From: Pseudomonas sp. FP2335
GTDB taxonomy: Bacteria; Pseudomonadota; Gammaproteobacteria; Pseudomonadales; Pseudomonadaceae
DNA length: 64,000 nucleotides
Direction of reading: 5' to 3'
Assembly: GCF_030687535.1 (NCBI RefSeq)
Contig: NZ_CP117437.1
Coordinates: 1,385,501-1,449,500, forward strand
In this document: positions 46,683 through 55,406 of the stretch, piece by piece
How positions within the stretch are numbered: position 1 is the first letter of the stretch
How the letters are laid out: each line of letters begins with the position of its first letter
Notes under the pieces: generated by a model
The model's database searches: none
The model's input: the letters and a program-made list of their open reading frames with translations, nothing else
Told to the model about the DNA's origin: nothing
Program-made: the position numbers and the translations under genes

Positions 46683-47510
46683 ATGGATGCCCAAGCCCTT
46701 CGCGCCGAAACCTTCAAGGCCTTGCACGCGCGTGATCGTGCCTTCGTGATGCCCAACCCATGGGATGCGGGCTCCGCCGTGATGCTCGCCAGCCTGGGCT
46801 TTGAAGCCCTGGCCACCACCAGCGCAGGCTATGCGTTCAGCCTCGGACGGCCGGATGCGGAAGGGGCGTTGTCCCTGGACGACACATTGGTCAATGCCAC
46901 GCTGATTGCCCAAGCCACCCCATTGCCAGTGGCCGCCGACCTCGAAAACGGCTTCAGCGACACCCCTGAAGGCTGCGCCCAGACCATCCTGCGTGCGGCG
47001 GCCACGGGCATTGTCGGCGGCTCCATCGAAGACGCCACCGGCATCGCCGCTGAGCCGATCTATGCCTTTGACCTGTCTGTGGCGCGTGTAGAAGCCGCCG
47101 TTGCCGCCGCGCGCAGCCTGCCATTCGCCTTCACCCTGACCGCCCGTGCGGAAAACCTCCTGCATGGTCGTCTGGATTTGCCTGACACCATCCGCCGGCT
47201 GCAAGCCTACGCCGAAGCCGGTGCCGACGTGCTCTACGCGCCAGCTCTGCGCAGTGCCGAGGAAGTATTGGCGGTAGTCAAGGCGGTGGCGCCCAAGCCG
47301 GTCAACGTGTTGATGTCCGGCGGCTTGAACCTCAGCGTGGCGCAGTTGAGTGCGATGGGCGTGCGACGGATCAGCGTCGGCTCAGCCATGGCGCTGGCAG
47401 CCTATGGCGAGTTTTATCGCGCAGCGCAGGAGGTGTATGAGTTGGGGACGTTTACCTTCACTGAACGCAAGATGCCGTTCAACCAGGCCAACGAGTTTTT
47501 CAAGCGCTGA
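46683..47510 (+). CDS. Isocitrate lyase/PEP-mutase superfamily protein
   Basis: A 275-aa TIM-barrel enzyme of the PEP mutase/isocitrate lyase group. It shows the substrate region T-T-S-A-G-Y-A-F-S-L-G and the metal-binding D-L-E-N-G-F-S-D; the lyase Cys motif of isocitrate lyase (K-K-C-G-H) is absent. Such short members act as C-C or C-P lyases, for example oxaloacetate or 2-methylisocitrate-type lyases, but the substrate cannot be read here. The preceding gap holds a GCCAGGAGTCAGAC ribosome site. Confidence 0.85.
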   Translation: MDAQALRAETFKALHARDRAFVMPNPWDAGSAVMLASLGFEALATTSAGYAFSLGRPDAEGALSLDDTLVNATLIAQATPLPVAADLENGFSDTPEGCAQTILRAAATGIVGGSIEDATGIAAEPIYAFDLSVARVEAAVAAARSLPFAFTLTARAENLLHGRLDLPDTIRRLQAYAEAGADVLYAPALRSAEEVLAVVKAVAPKPVNVLMSGGLNLSVAQLSAMGVRRISVGSAMALAAYGEFYRAAQEVYELGTFTFTERKMPFNQANEFFKR

Positions 47511-47511
47511 A

Positions 47512-48132
47512 TCAGGCGGCCAGGCGCAGGTTCTGAGTGATCAGCGGGCGAGCCCAGTGGTAATCGAAGTCCAGGGCCTTTTGTTGCGCCAGCAGTTCTT
47601 CGGTCGGGTACGGCGTGGCGGCCGGTGGCAGCAGGTCCAGTTCGAACTCGGCAATCGGCAGGTGCAGCGGGCGGGGCTCGGGCGCCGGGCCGGGTTCCGG
47701 CAGCGGTTGGCCGGCGCTCAGCACGATTGGGCGAACCCAGCCGCTTTCGAAGTTTTGCTGGCGCTGTTGGGCGACGATTTCTTCTTCGGGCAATGGTGTC
47801 GCAGCCGGTGGCAGCAGTTCGGTCTCGAACTCGGCAATCGGCAGGAACAACGGCTCAGGCGGGGCGATTTCGGTGTCTTTCACGTCGCATTCACGCTGGG
47901 TGAGGATCTGCGACAGCAGGTCGGCGCCGGCACTGGGTTCAACTTCCGGGTCCAGCGGTGCAGGCGCCTGGGCGGCGAGCGCGCCCGGCGTGTCGCCGAG
48001 CTGCTCGGCCAACGCCCGGGCAAAGAAGTCCTGCCACACATGACTCACCCCGGCCAGCGCTTGGGTATTGCGCAGGCCGTAGTGGTTGTGGGTCGGCAGT
48101 ACACCGATGGTTAGGGGAAGAATGTCTGACAT
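47512..48132 (-). CDS. Proline-rich protein with an internal 44-aa duplication, function unknown
   Basis: A 206-aa acidic, proline-rich protein. Residues 94-137 and 155-198 are two copies of one module (L-P-I-A-E-F-E, L-L-P-P-A-A-T-P, A-Q-Q, W-x-R-P); 27 of the 44 aligned positions are identical. A distinct N-terminal domain (1-50) begins M-S-D-I-L-P-L-T-I-G-V-L-P. No signal peptide. The start at 48132 was chosen over upstream codons that would run into the divergent rsmJ region. It is convergent with the PEP-mutase-like gene, one base after its stop. I do not recognise the family. Confidence 0.75.
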   Translation of the reverse strand: MSDILPLTIGVLPTHNHYGLRNTQALAGVSHVWQDFFARALAEQLGDTPGALAAQAPAPLDPEVEPSAGADLLSQILTQRECDVKDTEIAPPEPLFLPIAEFETELLPPAATPLPEEEIVAQQRQQNFESGWVRPIVLSAGQPLPEPGPAPEPRPLHLPIAEFELDLLPPAATPYPTEELLAQQKALDFDYHWARPLITQNLRLAA

Positions 48133-48228
48133 TTTTCTCGGTCGACGCTCAGCTCTGGCAAAATACCTGACTGTTGTTTTTATCGGCCGGTATTTGCCGA
48201 TCCTTAATATTTTTGAGCGTAGCGATTG

Positions 48229-49011
48229 ATGAGCGAACAACCAGCGGCCAGCCGCATCAGGGTCGAGGCCTTGGCCGAAGGTTTTCAGGCCCTTGCCGAG
48301 CAATGGGCGACGCGGCTTGGCCTGCCTTTGCAGCAGGCGGATGCGGATTTTTCCCTGCAAGTCGGTGAACAGGGCCTACAGCTGCAACAGCTCGGGCCGG
48401 ATGCACCGGGGCCGGTGCGCGTGGATTTTGTCGAAGGTGGCGCGGCGCACCGGCGTTTGTATGGCGGTGGCAGCGGGCAGATGATTGCCAAGGCCGTGGG
48501 CATCGCCCAAGGCGTGCGCCCACGGGTGCTAGACGCTACCGCGGGCCTGGGCAAGGACGCGTTTGTACTCGCGAGCCTGGGCTGCGAAATGAGCCTGATC
48601 GAGCGCCAGCCGTTGATCGGCGCCTTGCTTGAAGACGGCCTGGCGCGCGGCGCGGATGATTTTGAGGTGGCACCGATTGTGGCGCGCATGCAGCTGCTCA
48701 AGGGCAACTCCATCGAGGTGATGCGTAATTGGGAGGGCGAGCCGCCCCAGGTGATCTATCTCGACCCGATGTTCCCGCATCGTGAGAAAACTGCCCTGGT
48801 GAAGAAGGAAATGCGCCTGTTCCGGCCGTTGGTGGGGGATGATCCGGATGCCCCGGCATTGCTCGCAGCGGCACTGGCGTTGGCCAGCCATAGGGTGGTG
48901 GTGAAACGGCCGCGCAAGGCACCGTGTATCGAGGGGCCCAAGCCGAGCCATGCGTTGGATGGCAAGTCCAGCCGGTATGACATCTACCCGAAGAAGGCGC
49001 TCAAGGGCTGA
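48229..49011 (+). CDS. rsmJ: RsmJ, 16S rRNA guanine-N2 methyltransferase
   Basis: RsmJ methylates G1516 of 16S rRNA using SAM. The 260-aa protein shows the SAM motif [12 protein letters not shown] and the catalytic L-D-P-M-F-P-H-R. The C-terminus has R-Y-D-I-Y, typical of the DUF548/RsmJ family. ATG at 48229; a TTG one codon earlier is not needed. It is divergent from the proline-rich gene across 96 bp. Confidence 0.94.
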   Translation: MSEQPAASRIRVEALAEGFQALAEQWATRLGLPLQQADADFSLQVGEQGLQLQQLGPDAPGPVRVDFVEGGAAHRRLYGGGSGQMIAKAVGIAQGVRPRVLDATAGLGKDAFVLASLGCEMSLIERQPLIGALLEDGLARGADDFEVAPIVARMQLLKGNSIEVMRNWEGEPPQVIYLDPMFPHREKTALVKKEMRLFRPLVGDDPDAPALLAAALALASHRVVVKRPRKAPCIEGPKPSHALDGKSSRYDIYPKKALKG

Positions 49012-49035
49012 ATGTTCATTGGCCCTTAGGGCCTC

Positions 49036-49116
49036 ATCGCAGGCAAGCCAGCTCCCACATTTGACCGAGTTCCAACTTTGGAATGCGGCCAAATGTGGGA
49101 GCGGGCTTGCTCGCGA
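49036..49116. repeat. Two REPs of different type, back to back
   Basis: ATCGCAGGCAAGCCAGCTCC (complement strand of the GTGGGAGCTGGC type) is followed 36 bp later by GTGGGAGCGGGCTTGC in the opposite orientation, so the heads of two different REP classes face each other. It lies between the convergent rsmJ and mexL-like genes. Confidence 0.8.
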
Positions 49117-49143
49117 AAGCGACCGCCCAGCCACCACAAAACT

Positions 49144-49779
49144 TCAAGCCCGATAAGCCCGCATAAACAACCCCACCACCTCCCGCACATGCTCCTCGGC
49201 CGCCTCCTCACTCAACGGCCCGCCACAGCCATACAACAAGCAGAAATTCGCCGTGCCCTTGAGCAGGCAGAAGAAGTGCTCGGCCGCCGTAAACGGTTTG
49301 TCGATGCTCAGCGCGCCACTTTGGTCGATCTTGCCCAACAAGCGCTCCATGCCTTGCAGCATGCGCATCGGCCCCGCCTCGAAGAAGATCTGTGAGAGTT
49401 TTACGTCCTGGTTGCCCGTGGTCATCATCAGGCGATGCAGGTTCACCGATTCCTTGCTGTTGATCAGCCGATGGAAGCCCCGCGCAATGTTCAACAGCAC
49501 GGTTTCCACAGGCATGTCGGCGGGCAACTCGAAGTACATCACCGGCAATTGTTCCTCGCACGTGGCGACCACGGCGGCGGTGAATAAGGTCTCTTTGTCG
49601 GTGAAGTGGCTGTAGACGGTCAGTTTCGACACGCCGGCCTCAAGGGCGACAGCATCCATGCTGGTACTGGCGTAACCATTGCTCAAAAACAGGATTTTCG
49701 CTGCTTCGAGGATAGCCTGGCGTTTTGCCATGTCCTTGGGACGCCCGGGGCTATTGGTGTTGGCAGGATTGTCGGACAT
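49144..49779 (-). CDS. mexL: TetR-family repressor (MexL-like)
   Basis: A 211-aa TetR repressor, the length of P. aeruginosa MexL, encoded divergently from mexJK-like efflux genes as mexL is. The helix-turn-helix lies in residues 36-65 (V-A-L-E-A-G-V-S-K-L and T-V-Y-S-H-F). The reading frame runs far upstream, but that part is antisense to the efflux genes; the ATG at 49779 with AAGGTG is the start. The 93-bp gap to mexJ holds a perfect palindrome, the likely operator. It should repress mexJK and itself. Confidence 0.88.
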   Translation of the reverse strand: MSDNPANTNSPGRPKDMAKRQAILEAAKILFLSNGYASTSMDAVALEAGVSKLTVYSHFTDKETLFTAAVVATCEEQLPVMYFELPADMPVETVLLNIARGFHRLINSKESVNLHRLMMTTGNQDVKLSQIFFEAGPMRMLQGMERLLGKIDQSGALSIDKPFTAAEHFFCLLKGTANFCLLYGCGGPLSEEAAEEHVREVVGLFMRAYRA

Positions 49780-49821
49780 TTTCACCTTTAATACTGGACT
49801 GGTGAGTTTGGTATTAATAAC

Positions 49822-49835
49822 ATACTGGCCAGTAT
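49822..49835. promoter_or_regulatory. Perfect palindrome, likely MexL operator
   Basis: ATACTGGCCAGTAT is a 14-bp perfect palindrome in the mexL-mexJ gap. A related half, ATACTGGACTGGT, begins at 49791, and TTAATAC/GTATTAA repeats flank the centre, so two repressor dimers may bind. Confidence 0.6.
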
Positions 49836-49872
49836 AATTATTCCTAGCTCCATTTGCGAAAGGTCCTTCAGC

Positions 49873-50973
49873 ATGCGCAGCACTTTCCTGCCCCTTGCGT
49901 TGCCTGCCAGCTTGGCGTTCCTCTTGGCCGCTTGCGGCCATGAAGAAGCGGCCCAGACCGTTATCCGCCCGGCCATGGTGGTGCAGCCGCAGCCTTCGGC
50001 GCAGGCGAGTGACAGCTACCCCGGTGAAGTCCGTGCGCGCTATGAGCCGGACCTGGCCTTTCGCATCGGCGGCAAAGTCAGCAAGCGCCTGGTCGAGGAG
50101 GGCGAGCGGGTCAAGGCCAATCAGCCGCTGGCCGAGCTGGACCCTCAGGATGTGCGCCTGCAACTGGAAGCCACCCGCGCCCAGGTCGCCGCCGCCGAGG
50201 CCAACCTGAGCCTGGTGCGCGCCGAGCGTGATCGCTACAAGACCCTGATGGACCGTCAGATGGTCAGCCGTTCCCAGTACGACAATTCTGAAAACCTCTA
50301 CCGATCCGGCGAAGCACGTCTCAAACAGATCAAGGCCGAGTTCGACGTGTCGAGCAACCAGGCCGGTTACGCCACGTTGCGCGCGCCCCAGGACGGTGTG
50401 GTCGCCAAGCGCGCCGTGGAAGTGGGCCAGGTGGTATCCGCCGGCCAGACCGTATTCACCCTGGCCACCGATGGCGAGCGTGAGGTGTTGATCAGCCTGC
50501 CCGAGCAAGGCTTCGCCCGGTTCAAGATCGGCCAGCCGGTGTCCGTCGAATTGTGGAGCCAGCCGGATCAGCGTTTCGCCGGGCGTATCCGTGAACTGTC
50601 GCCAGCAGCCGACCCGAAATCGCGCACCTTTGCCGCGCGTGTGGCATTTACCGGCGGCAAAGTCCCTGCCGAACTGGGCCAGAGTGCGCGGGTTTTCATA
50701 CAGGCTGACGGTGTGATTCCGCTGTCGGTGCCGTTGTCTGCCCTCAGTGCGGAGAACGGTGCGTCCTACGTGTGGCGTGTACAGGCAGACAACACGCTTA
50801 AACGCACCCCGGTGCGCATCGGTGCGTTCGGCGAAAAATCCGTGCCGGTGCTGGAAGGCTTGAGTCCCACTGATTGGGTGATCGCCGCCGGCGTGCATGT
50901 GCTCCATGAGGGCCAGCAAGTGCGCCCGGTGGATCGCTCCAACCGGATAGTGAATCTGGCGGCCAAGGAGTAG
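49873..50973 (+). CDS. mexJ: RND efflux membrane-fusion lipoprotein (MexJ-like)
   Basis: This 366-aa periplasmic adaptor joins the RND pump to an outer-membrane channel. It has a lipoprotein signal (L-L-A-A-C, C18), a lipoyl/barrel-sandwich domain split by an alpha-hairpin (A-Q-V-A-A-A-E-A-N-L) and a beta-barrel with L-R-A-P-Q-D-G-V-V. Length fits MexJ (367 as I recall). The pump gene starts 6 bp after its stop. No outer-membrane factor gene is nearby, matching MexJK, which borrows an OprM-type channel. Confidence 0.9.
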   Translation: MRSTFLPLALPASLAFLLAACGHEEAAQTVIRPAMVVQPQPSAQASDSYPGEVRARYEPDLAFRIGGKVSKRLVEEGERVKANQPLAELDPQDVRLQLEATRAQVAAAEANLSLVRAERDRYKTLMDRQMVSRSQYDNSENLYRSGEARLKQIKAEFDVSSNQAGYATLRAPQDGVVAKRAVEVGQVVSAGQTVFTLATDGEREVLISLPEQGFARFKIGQPVSVELWSQPDQRFAGRIRELSPAADPKSRTFAARVAFTGGKVPAELGQSARVFIQADGVIPLSVPLSALSAENGASYVWRVQADNTLKRTPVRIGAFGEKSVPVLEGLSPTDWVIAAGVHVLHEGQQVRPVDRSNRIVNLAAKE

Positions 50974-50979
50974 TCCCCG

Positions 50980-53900
50980 ATGGGTTTCAATCTTTCCGAA
51001 TGGGCGTTGCGTAATCGCCAGATCGTACTGTTCCTGATGATCCTGCTGGCAGTGGTCGGCACCTTGTCCTACACCAAGCTGGGGCAAAGCGAAGACCCGC
51101 CGTTCACCTTCAAGGCCATGGTGATCAAGACCAACTGGCCCGGCGCTACGGCTCAGGAGGTTTCGCGCCAGGTCACCGAGCGCATCGAGAAAAAACTGAT
51201 GGAGACCGGCGACTACGAGCGCATTGTCTCCTTCTCGCGTCCCGGCGAATCCCAAGTCACCTTTATGGCCCGCGACTCCATGCACTCGGCGCAGATCCCC
51301 GAGCTGTGGTATCAGGTGCGCAAAAAGATCAGCGACATCCGCCAGACCTTGCCGCCGGACATCCAGGGGCCGTTTTTCAACGATGAGTTCGGCACCACCT
51401 TCGGCAACATCTACGCCCTGACCGGCGATGGTTTTGACTACGCCGTGCTCAAGGACTACGCCGACCGTATCCAGATTCAACTGCAACGCGTGCCGGATGT
51501 GGGCAAGGTCGAGTTGCTTGGCCTACAGGACGAGAAGATCTGGATCGAGTTGTCCAACCTCAAGCTGGCGACCCTCGGCCTGCCGTTGGCGGCGGTACAG
51601 CAGGCGTTGCAAGAACAGAACGCGGTCTCTACCGCCGGCTTCTTCGAAACCCCGACCGAACGCGTGCAACTGCGGGTGTCGGGTAATTTCAAGACGGTGG
51701 AAGAGATCCGCAACTTCCCGATTCGTGTGGGTGACCGCACCTTCCGTATCGGCGATGTCGCCGACATCCACCGGGGCTTCAACGATCCTCCGGCACCGCG
51801 CATGCGCTATATGGGCGCGGACGCCATCGGCCTGGCCGTGGCCATGCGCGACGGCGGCGACATCCTGGTGCTGGGCAAGGCGCTTGAAGGCGAATTCGCA
51901 CGCCTGCAGAAGAACCTTCCGGCAGGCATGGAGCTGCGCAAGGTGTCGGATCAACCGGCTGCGGTGAAAACCAGTGTCGGCGAATTCGTCCAGGTCCTGG
52001 CCGAGGCACTGGCCATCGTGTTGCTGGTCAGCTTCTTCTCCCTCGGTGTACGCACCGGCATGGTGGTCGCCCTGGCAATTCCGCTGGTGCTGGCGATGAC
52101 CTTTGCCAGTATGTATTACCTCGGGATCGGCCTGCACAAGATCTCCCTCGGCGCATTGGTATTGGCCCTGGGCCTGCTGGTGGATGATGCGATCATCGCC
52201 GTGGAAATGATGGCGATCAAAATGGAGCAGGGCTATGACCGGCTCAAGGCCGCGAGTTTCGCCTGGACCAGCACTGCGTTCCCGATGCTCACCGGTACCT
52301 TGATCACCGCCGCGGGTTTTCTGCCGATTGCCACAGCGCAGTCGAGCACTGGTGAATACACCCGCTCGATTTTCCAGGTGGTGACCATCGCCTTGCTGGC
52401 CTCTTGGGTCGCGGCCGTGGTGTTTGTGCCGTACCTGGGGGAAAAACTCCTGCCGGACCTGGCGAAGATTCATGCGGCCAAACATGGCGCCGACGGTCCT
52501 GATCCCTACGGAACCCCCTTCTACCAGCGTGTAAGACGTTTGGTGGAGTGGTGCGTGCGCCGGCGTAAAACCGTGATCGTACTGACCCTGCTGCTGTTTA
52601 TCGGCTCGGTGGCGCTGTTCCGTTTTGTGCCGCAACAGTTCTTCCCGGCCTCAGGTCGCCTGGAGCTGATGGTCGACCTGAAGCTGGCCGAAGGCACCTC
52701 CCTGAGCAACACCGCCGAGCAGGTCAAACGTCTGGAAGCGCTGCTCAAGGATCACGTCGGTATCGACAACTACGTGGCTTACATAGGCACCGGTTCGCCG
52801 CGTTTCTACCTGCCCCTGGACCAGCAGTTGCCGGCCGCCAGTTTCGCCCAGTTTGTGGTGTTGGCCAAAACCATCGAGGAACGTGAAAGCCTGCGCACCT
52901 GGCTGATCGAAACCCTCAACGAACAATTCCCCGAGCTGCGCTCGCGGGTCACGCGCCTGGAAAACGGCCCGCCTGTAGGCTACCCGGTGCAGTTCCGCGT
53001 GACTGGCGAACACATAGAAGAAGTCCGCGCCCTGGCGCGGAAAGTGGCGGCCAAGGTTCGCGAAAATACCCACGTGGCCAACGTGCACCTGGATTGGGAA
53101 GAGCCGAGCAAGATCGTCTACCTCAATATCGACCAGGACCGCGCCCGCGCCCTCGGTGTGAGCACCGCCAATCTGTCGAAATTCCTACAGAGTTCGCTGA
53201 CAGGTTCCAGCGTCAGCCAATACCGGGAGGACAACGAGTTGATCGAAATCCTCCTGCGCGGCACCGTCCACGAGCGCACCGAGTTGTCGCTGCTGCCAAG
53301 CCTCGCCGTGCCGACCGACAACCGTAAAAGTGTGGCGCTGTCGCAAATCGCCACCCTCGAATACGGCTTCGAAGAGGGCATCATCTGGCACCGCAATCGT
53401 CTGCCGACGGTGACGATCCGCGCCGACATCTATGGCAAGGAGCAACCGGCGACCCTGGTCCAGCAGATCCAGCCGACCCTTGAAGGCGTGCGCGCCGAAC
53501 TGCCGGATGGCTACTTGCTGGAAGTCGGCGGTACCGTCGAGGATTCTGCCCGTGGGCAAAACTCGGTCAAAGCCGGCGTACCGCTGTTTATCGTGGTGGT
53601 GCTGACCTTGCTGATGCTGCAACTGCGCAGCTTCTCACGTACGGCGATGGTGTTTCTGACGGCGCCGCTGGGCCTGATCGGCGTGACACTATTCCTGTTG
53701 GTGTTCCGCCAGCCCTTCGGCTTTGTGGCCATGCTTGGCACCATCGCGCTGTCGGGCATGATCATGCGCAACTCGGTGATCCTGGTGGATCAGATCGAGC
53801 AGGACATCAAGGCCGGGTTGGCGCCATGGCAGGCCATTATCGAAGCTACCGTCCGACGCTTCCGTCCGATTGTTCTCACCGCCCTCGCGGCGGTGCTGGC

Positions 53901-54045
53901 GATGATCCCGCTGTCGCGCAGCGTGTTCTTCGGGCCGATGGCAGTGGCGATCATGGGTGGGTTGATTGTGGCGACGGCGTTGACCCTATTGTTCCTGCCG
54001 GCCCTGTATGCTGCGTGGTTCCGAGTGAGGAAGGACGTCGCGTAA
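50980..54045 (+). CDS. mexK: RND efflux pump (MexK-like)
   Basis: A 1021-aa inner-membrane proton-driven pump of the AcrB/HAE superfamily, close in length to MexK. Twelve membrane helices with two large periplasmic loops are expected from the hydrophobic pattern. Helix 4 has the proton-relay L-L-V-D-D-A-I, which shows the paired Asp residues of RND pumps. MexJK of P. aeruginosa exports triclosan and erythromycin; substrates here are inferred only. ATG at 50980 follows AAGGAG. A LysE-type exporter gene follows 2 bp after its stop. Confidence 0.92.
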   Translation: MGFNLSEWALRNRQIVLFLMILLAVVGTLSYTKLGQSEDPPFTFKAMVIKTNWPGATAQEVSRQVTERIEKKLMETGDYERIVSFSRPGESQVTFMARDSMHSAQIPELWYQVRKKISDIRQTLPPDIQGPFFNDEFGTTFGNIYALTGDGFDYAVLKDYADRIQIQLQRVPDVGKVELLGLQDEKIWIELSNLKLATLGLPLAAVQQALQEQNAVSTAGFFETPTERVQLRVSGNFKTVEEIRNFPIRVGDRTFRIGDVADIHRGFNDPPAPRMRYMGADAIGLAVAMRDGGDILVLGKALEGEFARLQKNLPAGMELRKVSDQPAAVKTSVGEFVQVLAEALAIVLLVSFFSLGVRTGMVVALAIPLVLAMTFASMYYLGIGLHKISLGALVLALGLLVDDAIIAVEMMAIKMEQGYDRLKAASFAWTSTAFPMLTGTLITAAGFLPIATAQSSTGEYTRSIFQVVTIALLASWVAAVVFVPYLGEKLLPDLAKIHAAKHGADGPDPYGTPFYQRVRRLVEWCVRRRKTVIVLTLLLFIGSVALFRFVPQQFFPASGRLELMVDLKLAEGTSLSNTAEQVKRLEALLKDHVGIDNYVAYIGTGSPRFYLPLDQQLPAASFAQFVVLAKTIEERESLRTWLIETLNEQFPELRSRVTRLENGPPVGYPVQFRVTGEHIEEVRALARKVAAKVRENTHVANVHLDWEEPSKIVYLNIDQDRARALGVSTANLSKFLQSSLTGSSVSQYREDNELIEILLRGTVHERTELSLLPSLAVPTDNRKSVALSQIATLEYGFEEGIIWHRNRLPTVTIRADIYGKEQPATLVQQIQPTLEGVRAELPDGYLLEVGGTVEDSARGQNSVKAGVPLFIVVVLTLLMLQLRSFSRTAMVFLTAPLGLIGVTLFLLVFRQPFGFVAMLGTIALSGMIMRNSVILVDQIEQDIKAGLAPWQAIIEATVRRFRPIVLTALAAVLAMIPLSRSVFFGPMAVAIMGGLIVATALTLLFLPALYAAWFRVRKDVA

Positions 54046-54047
54046 TC

Positions 54048-54641
54048 ATGTTGGCCACTGTTTCAGCCCTGATGTTGTTATTGCTTGCCCCTGGCCCGAC
54101 CAACACCCTGCTGTTTCGCGCAGGGCTGTTGTTCGGCTGGCGGGCCTCGTGGCAACTGGCATTTGTCGAGTGCCTGGCCTACCTGCTGCAGGTTTCGCTG
54201 TGGGGTGTGGCCTTGCTGTATCTGGCGGCGTATTCGCCATGGGCGTTGAAGGCCACGCAACTGGCGGCGGCGTGTTACCTGCTGTATGTCTCGTACAAAC
54301 TCTGGCAACGCAAGAACAGCGCGGCCGACCCGAGCCGCGACCGTTTCTCCGGGCTGTATTTCTTCTGGCTGACGGTGATGAATCCCAAAGGCCTGTTGAT
54401 CGTGTCGTTCATCGCGCCGGTCGGCGCCTTTGCCACGTTGCCAGGCTATGCCGGGTTCATGCTCACCCTGGTGTTGGTGGTGATCCCGGTAGGGTCGGCG
54501 TGGATTGTGCTGGGCAGTCGCTTCGAAGGGATTCAAAAGGCCTGGCTGACGCCGTTGAAGATCAACCGCGCCACCTCGATCGCGATTGGCTGCTTTGCCA
54601 CGTTGATGGTGGGGCGGTTGGCGGAATCGGTCCTGCATTAG
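54048..54641 (+). CDS. LysE-family exporter
   Basis: A 197-aa membrane protein with about six hydrophobic helices and the LysE/RhtB opening L-A-P-G-P-T-N-T-L-L. The family exports amino acids and related small molecules. The frame is open upstream inside the pump gene; the ATG at 54048, preceded by AAGGA, is the natural start. It lies 2 bp after mexK and so is probably in the same mRNA, under the same TetR repressor, which is unusual for an RND operon. A hairpin terminator overlaps its stop. Confidence 0.85.
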   Translation: MLATVSALMLLLLAPGPTNTLLFRAGLLFGWRASWQLAFVECLAYLLQVSLWGVALLYLAAYSPWALKATQLAAACYLLYVSYKLWQRKNSAADPSRDRFSGLYFFWLTVMNPKGLLIVSFIAPVGAFATLPGYAGFMLTLVLVVIPVGSAWIVLGSRFEGIQKAWLTPLKINRATSIAIGCFATLMVGRLAESVLH

Positions 54642-54667
54642 ATCGCTCCCCGTTGCAGGGAGCGATC
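54641..54667. terminator. Terminator between convergent genes
   Basis: GATCGCTCCC and GGGAGCGATC form a 10-bp perfect stem with a CGTTGCA loop, ending 10 bp before the DUF4197 stop on the other strand. It can serve both directions. Confidence 0.75.
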
Positions 54668-54677
54668 CTTCCAACGT

Positions 54678-55367
54678 TTACAGCGCGCCGAACACCTTCT
54701 TCGCCAGGCTGGTGGCCGCGGCCGCCGGGTTCTTGCGAATGGTTTCTTCCTGTTGCGCGATCATCTTGAACAAGCCATCCAGCGCCTGCTCGGTCACGTA
54801 GTTTTCGACGTTGGCGCTTTTGGCGTCCACTGCGCCAAACGCCGCAGCCTTGCCGGCCAGGGCGTTGTACTGCTGGGCCACGCCGACCTTGTCGGTCGCC
54901 GCTTTCACGATGGGCAGGAACTTGGCGCGGATCTGCTCGCGGCTGCTTTTGTTCAGGTATTGGGTGGCCGAGTCCTGGCCGCCGCTGAGGATGCCCTTGG
55001 CGTCGGTCACGCTCATGTTTTTCACGGCATTTACCAGGATCGGCTGGGCCTGGGTCACGGCGGACTCCGCAGCTTTGTTCATGCTGGTTTCCAACTGCGT
55101 GACCTGGTCACCCATGCCGAACATCTTCAGCTTGTCGGCCACTTTGCCCAACTTGCCCGGCAAACCGATCTTCACTTGCGGATTGTTACTGAAACCTCCC
55201 GGTACACCCAGTTGTTTCACGGCGATCTGTGCGCCTTGGGTCAGGGCGTCCTTCAGGCCGCCGCTGGCGTCGCCCTGGGACAGGCTGCTGAGGTCCAGGG
55301 CCATGGCGTTGGCGCCGAGCAGCAGGCCGGCACACAGGGCAGTAAAGCGAAGGGAGTTGCGGAGCAT
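54678..55367 (-). CDS. DUF4197 periplasmic protein
   Basis: A 229-aa protein with a Sec signal peptide (F-T-A-L-C-A-G-L-L-L-G-A-N-A-M-A-L, cleavage near residue 24). The rest is helical DUF4197 sequence (L-K-D-A-L-T-Q-G and Y-L-N-K-S-S-R and V-T-E-Q-A-L-D-G-L-F), a widespread bacterial family of unknown function. The start follows GGAAG, seven bases upstream. It is followed on the same strand by nothing before the convergent LysE gene. Confidence 0.88.
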   Translation of the reverse strand: MLRNSLRFTALCAGLLLGANAMALDLSSLSQGDASGGLKDALTQGAQIAVKQLGVPGGFSNNPQVKIGLPGKLGKVADKLKMFGMGDQVTQLETSMNKAAESAVTQAQPILVNAVKNMSVTDAKGILSGGQDSATQYLNKSSREQIRAKFLPIVKAATDKVGVAQQYNALAGKAAAFGAVDAKSANVENYVTEQALDGLFKMIAQQEETIRKNPAAAATSLAKKVFGAL

Positions 55368-55406
55368 GGGCGCTTCCTTTTGATGGGGCGTGTGTTCTGG
55401 AGGCTA

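Noticed and set aside
49780..51486. Upstream extension of the mexL frame to 780 codons
   Set aside because: Antisense to mexJ and mexK, which have clear family motifs; the regulator begins at 49779 with a ribosome site.
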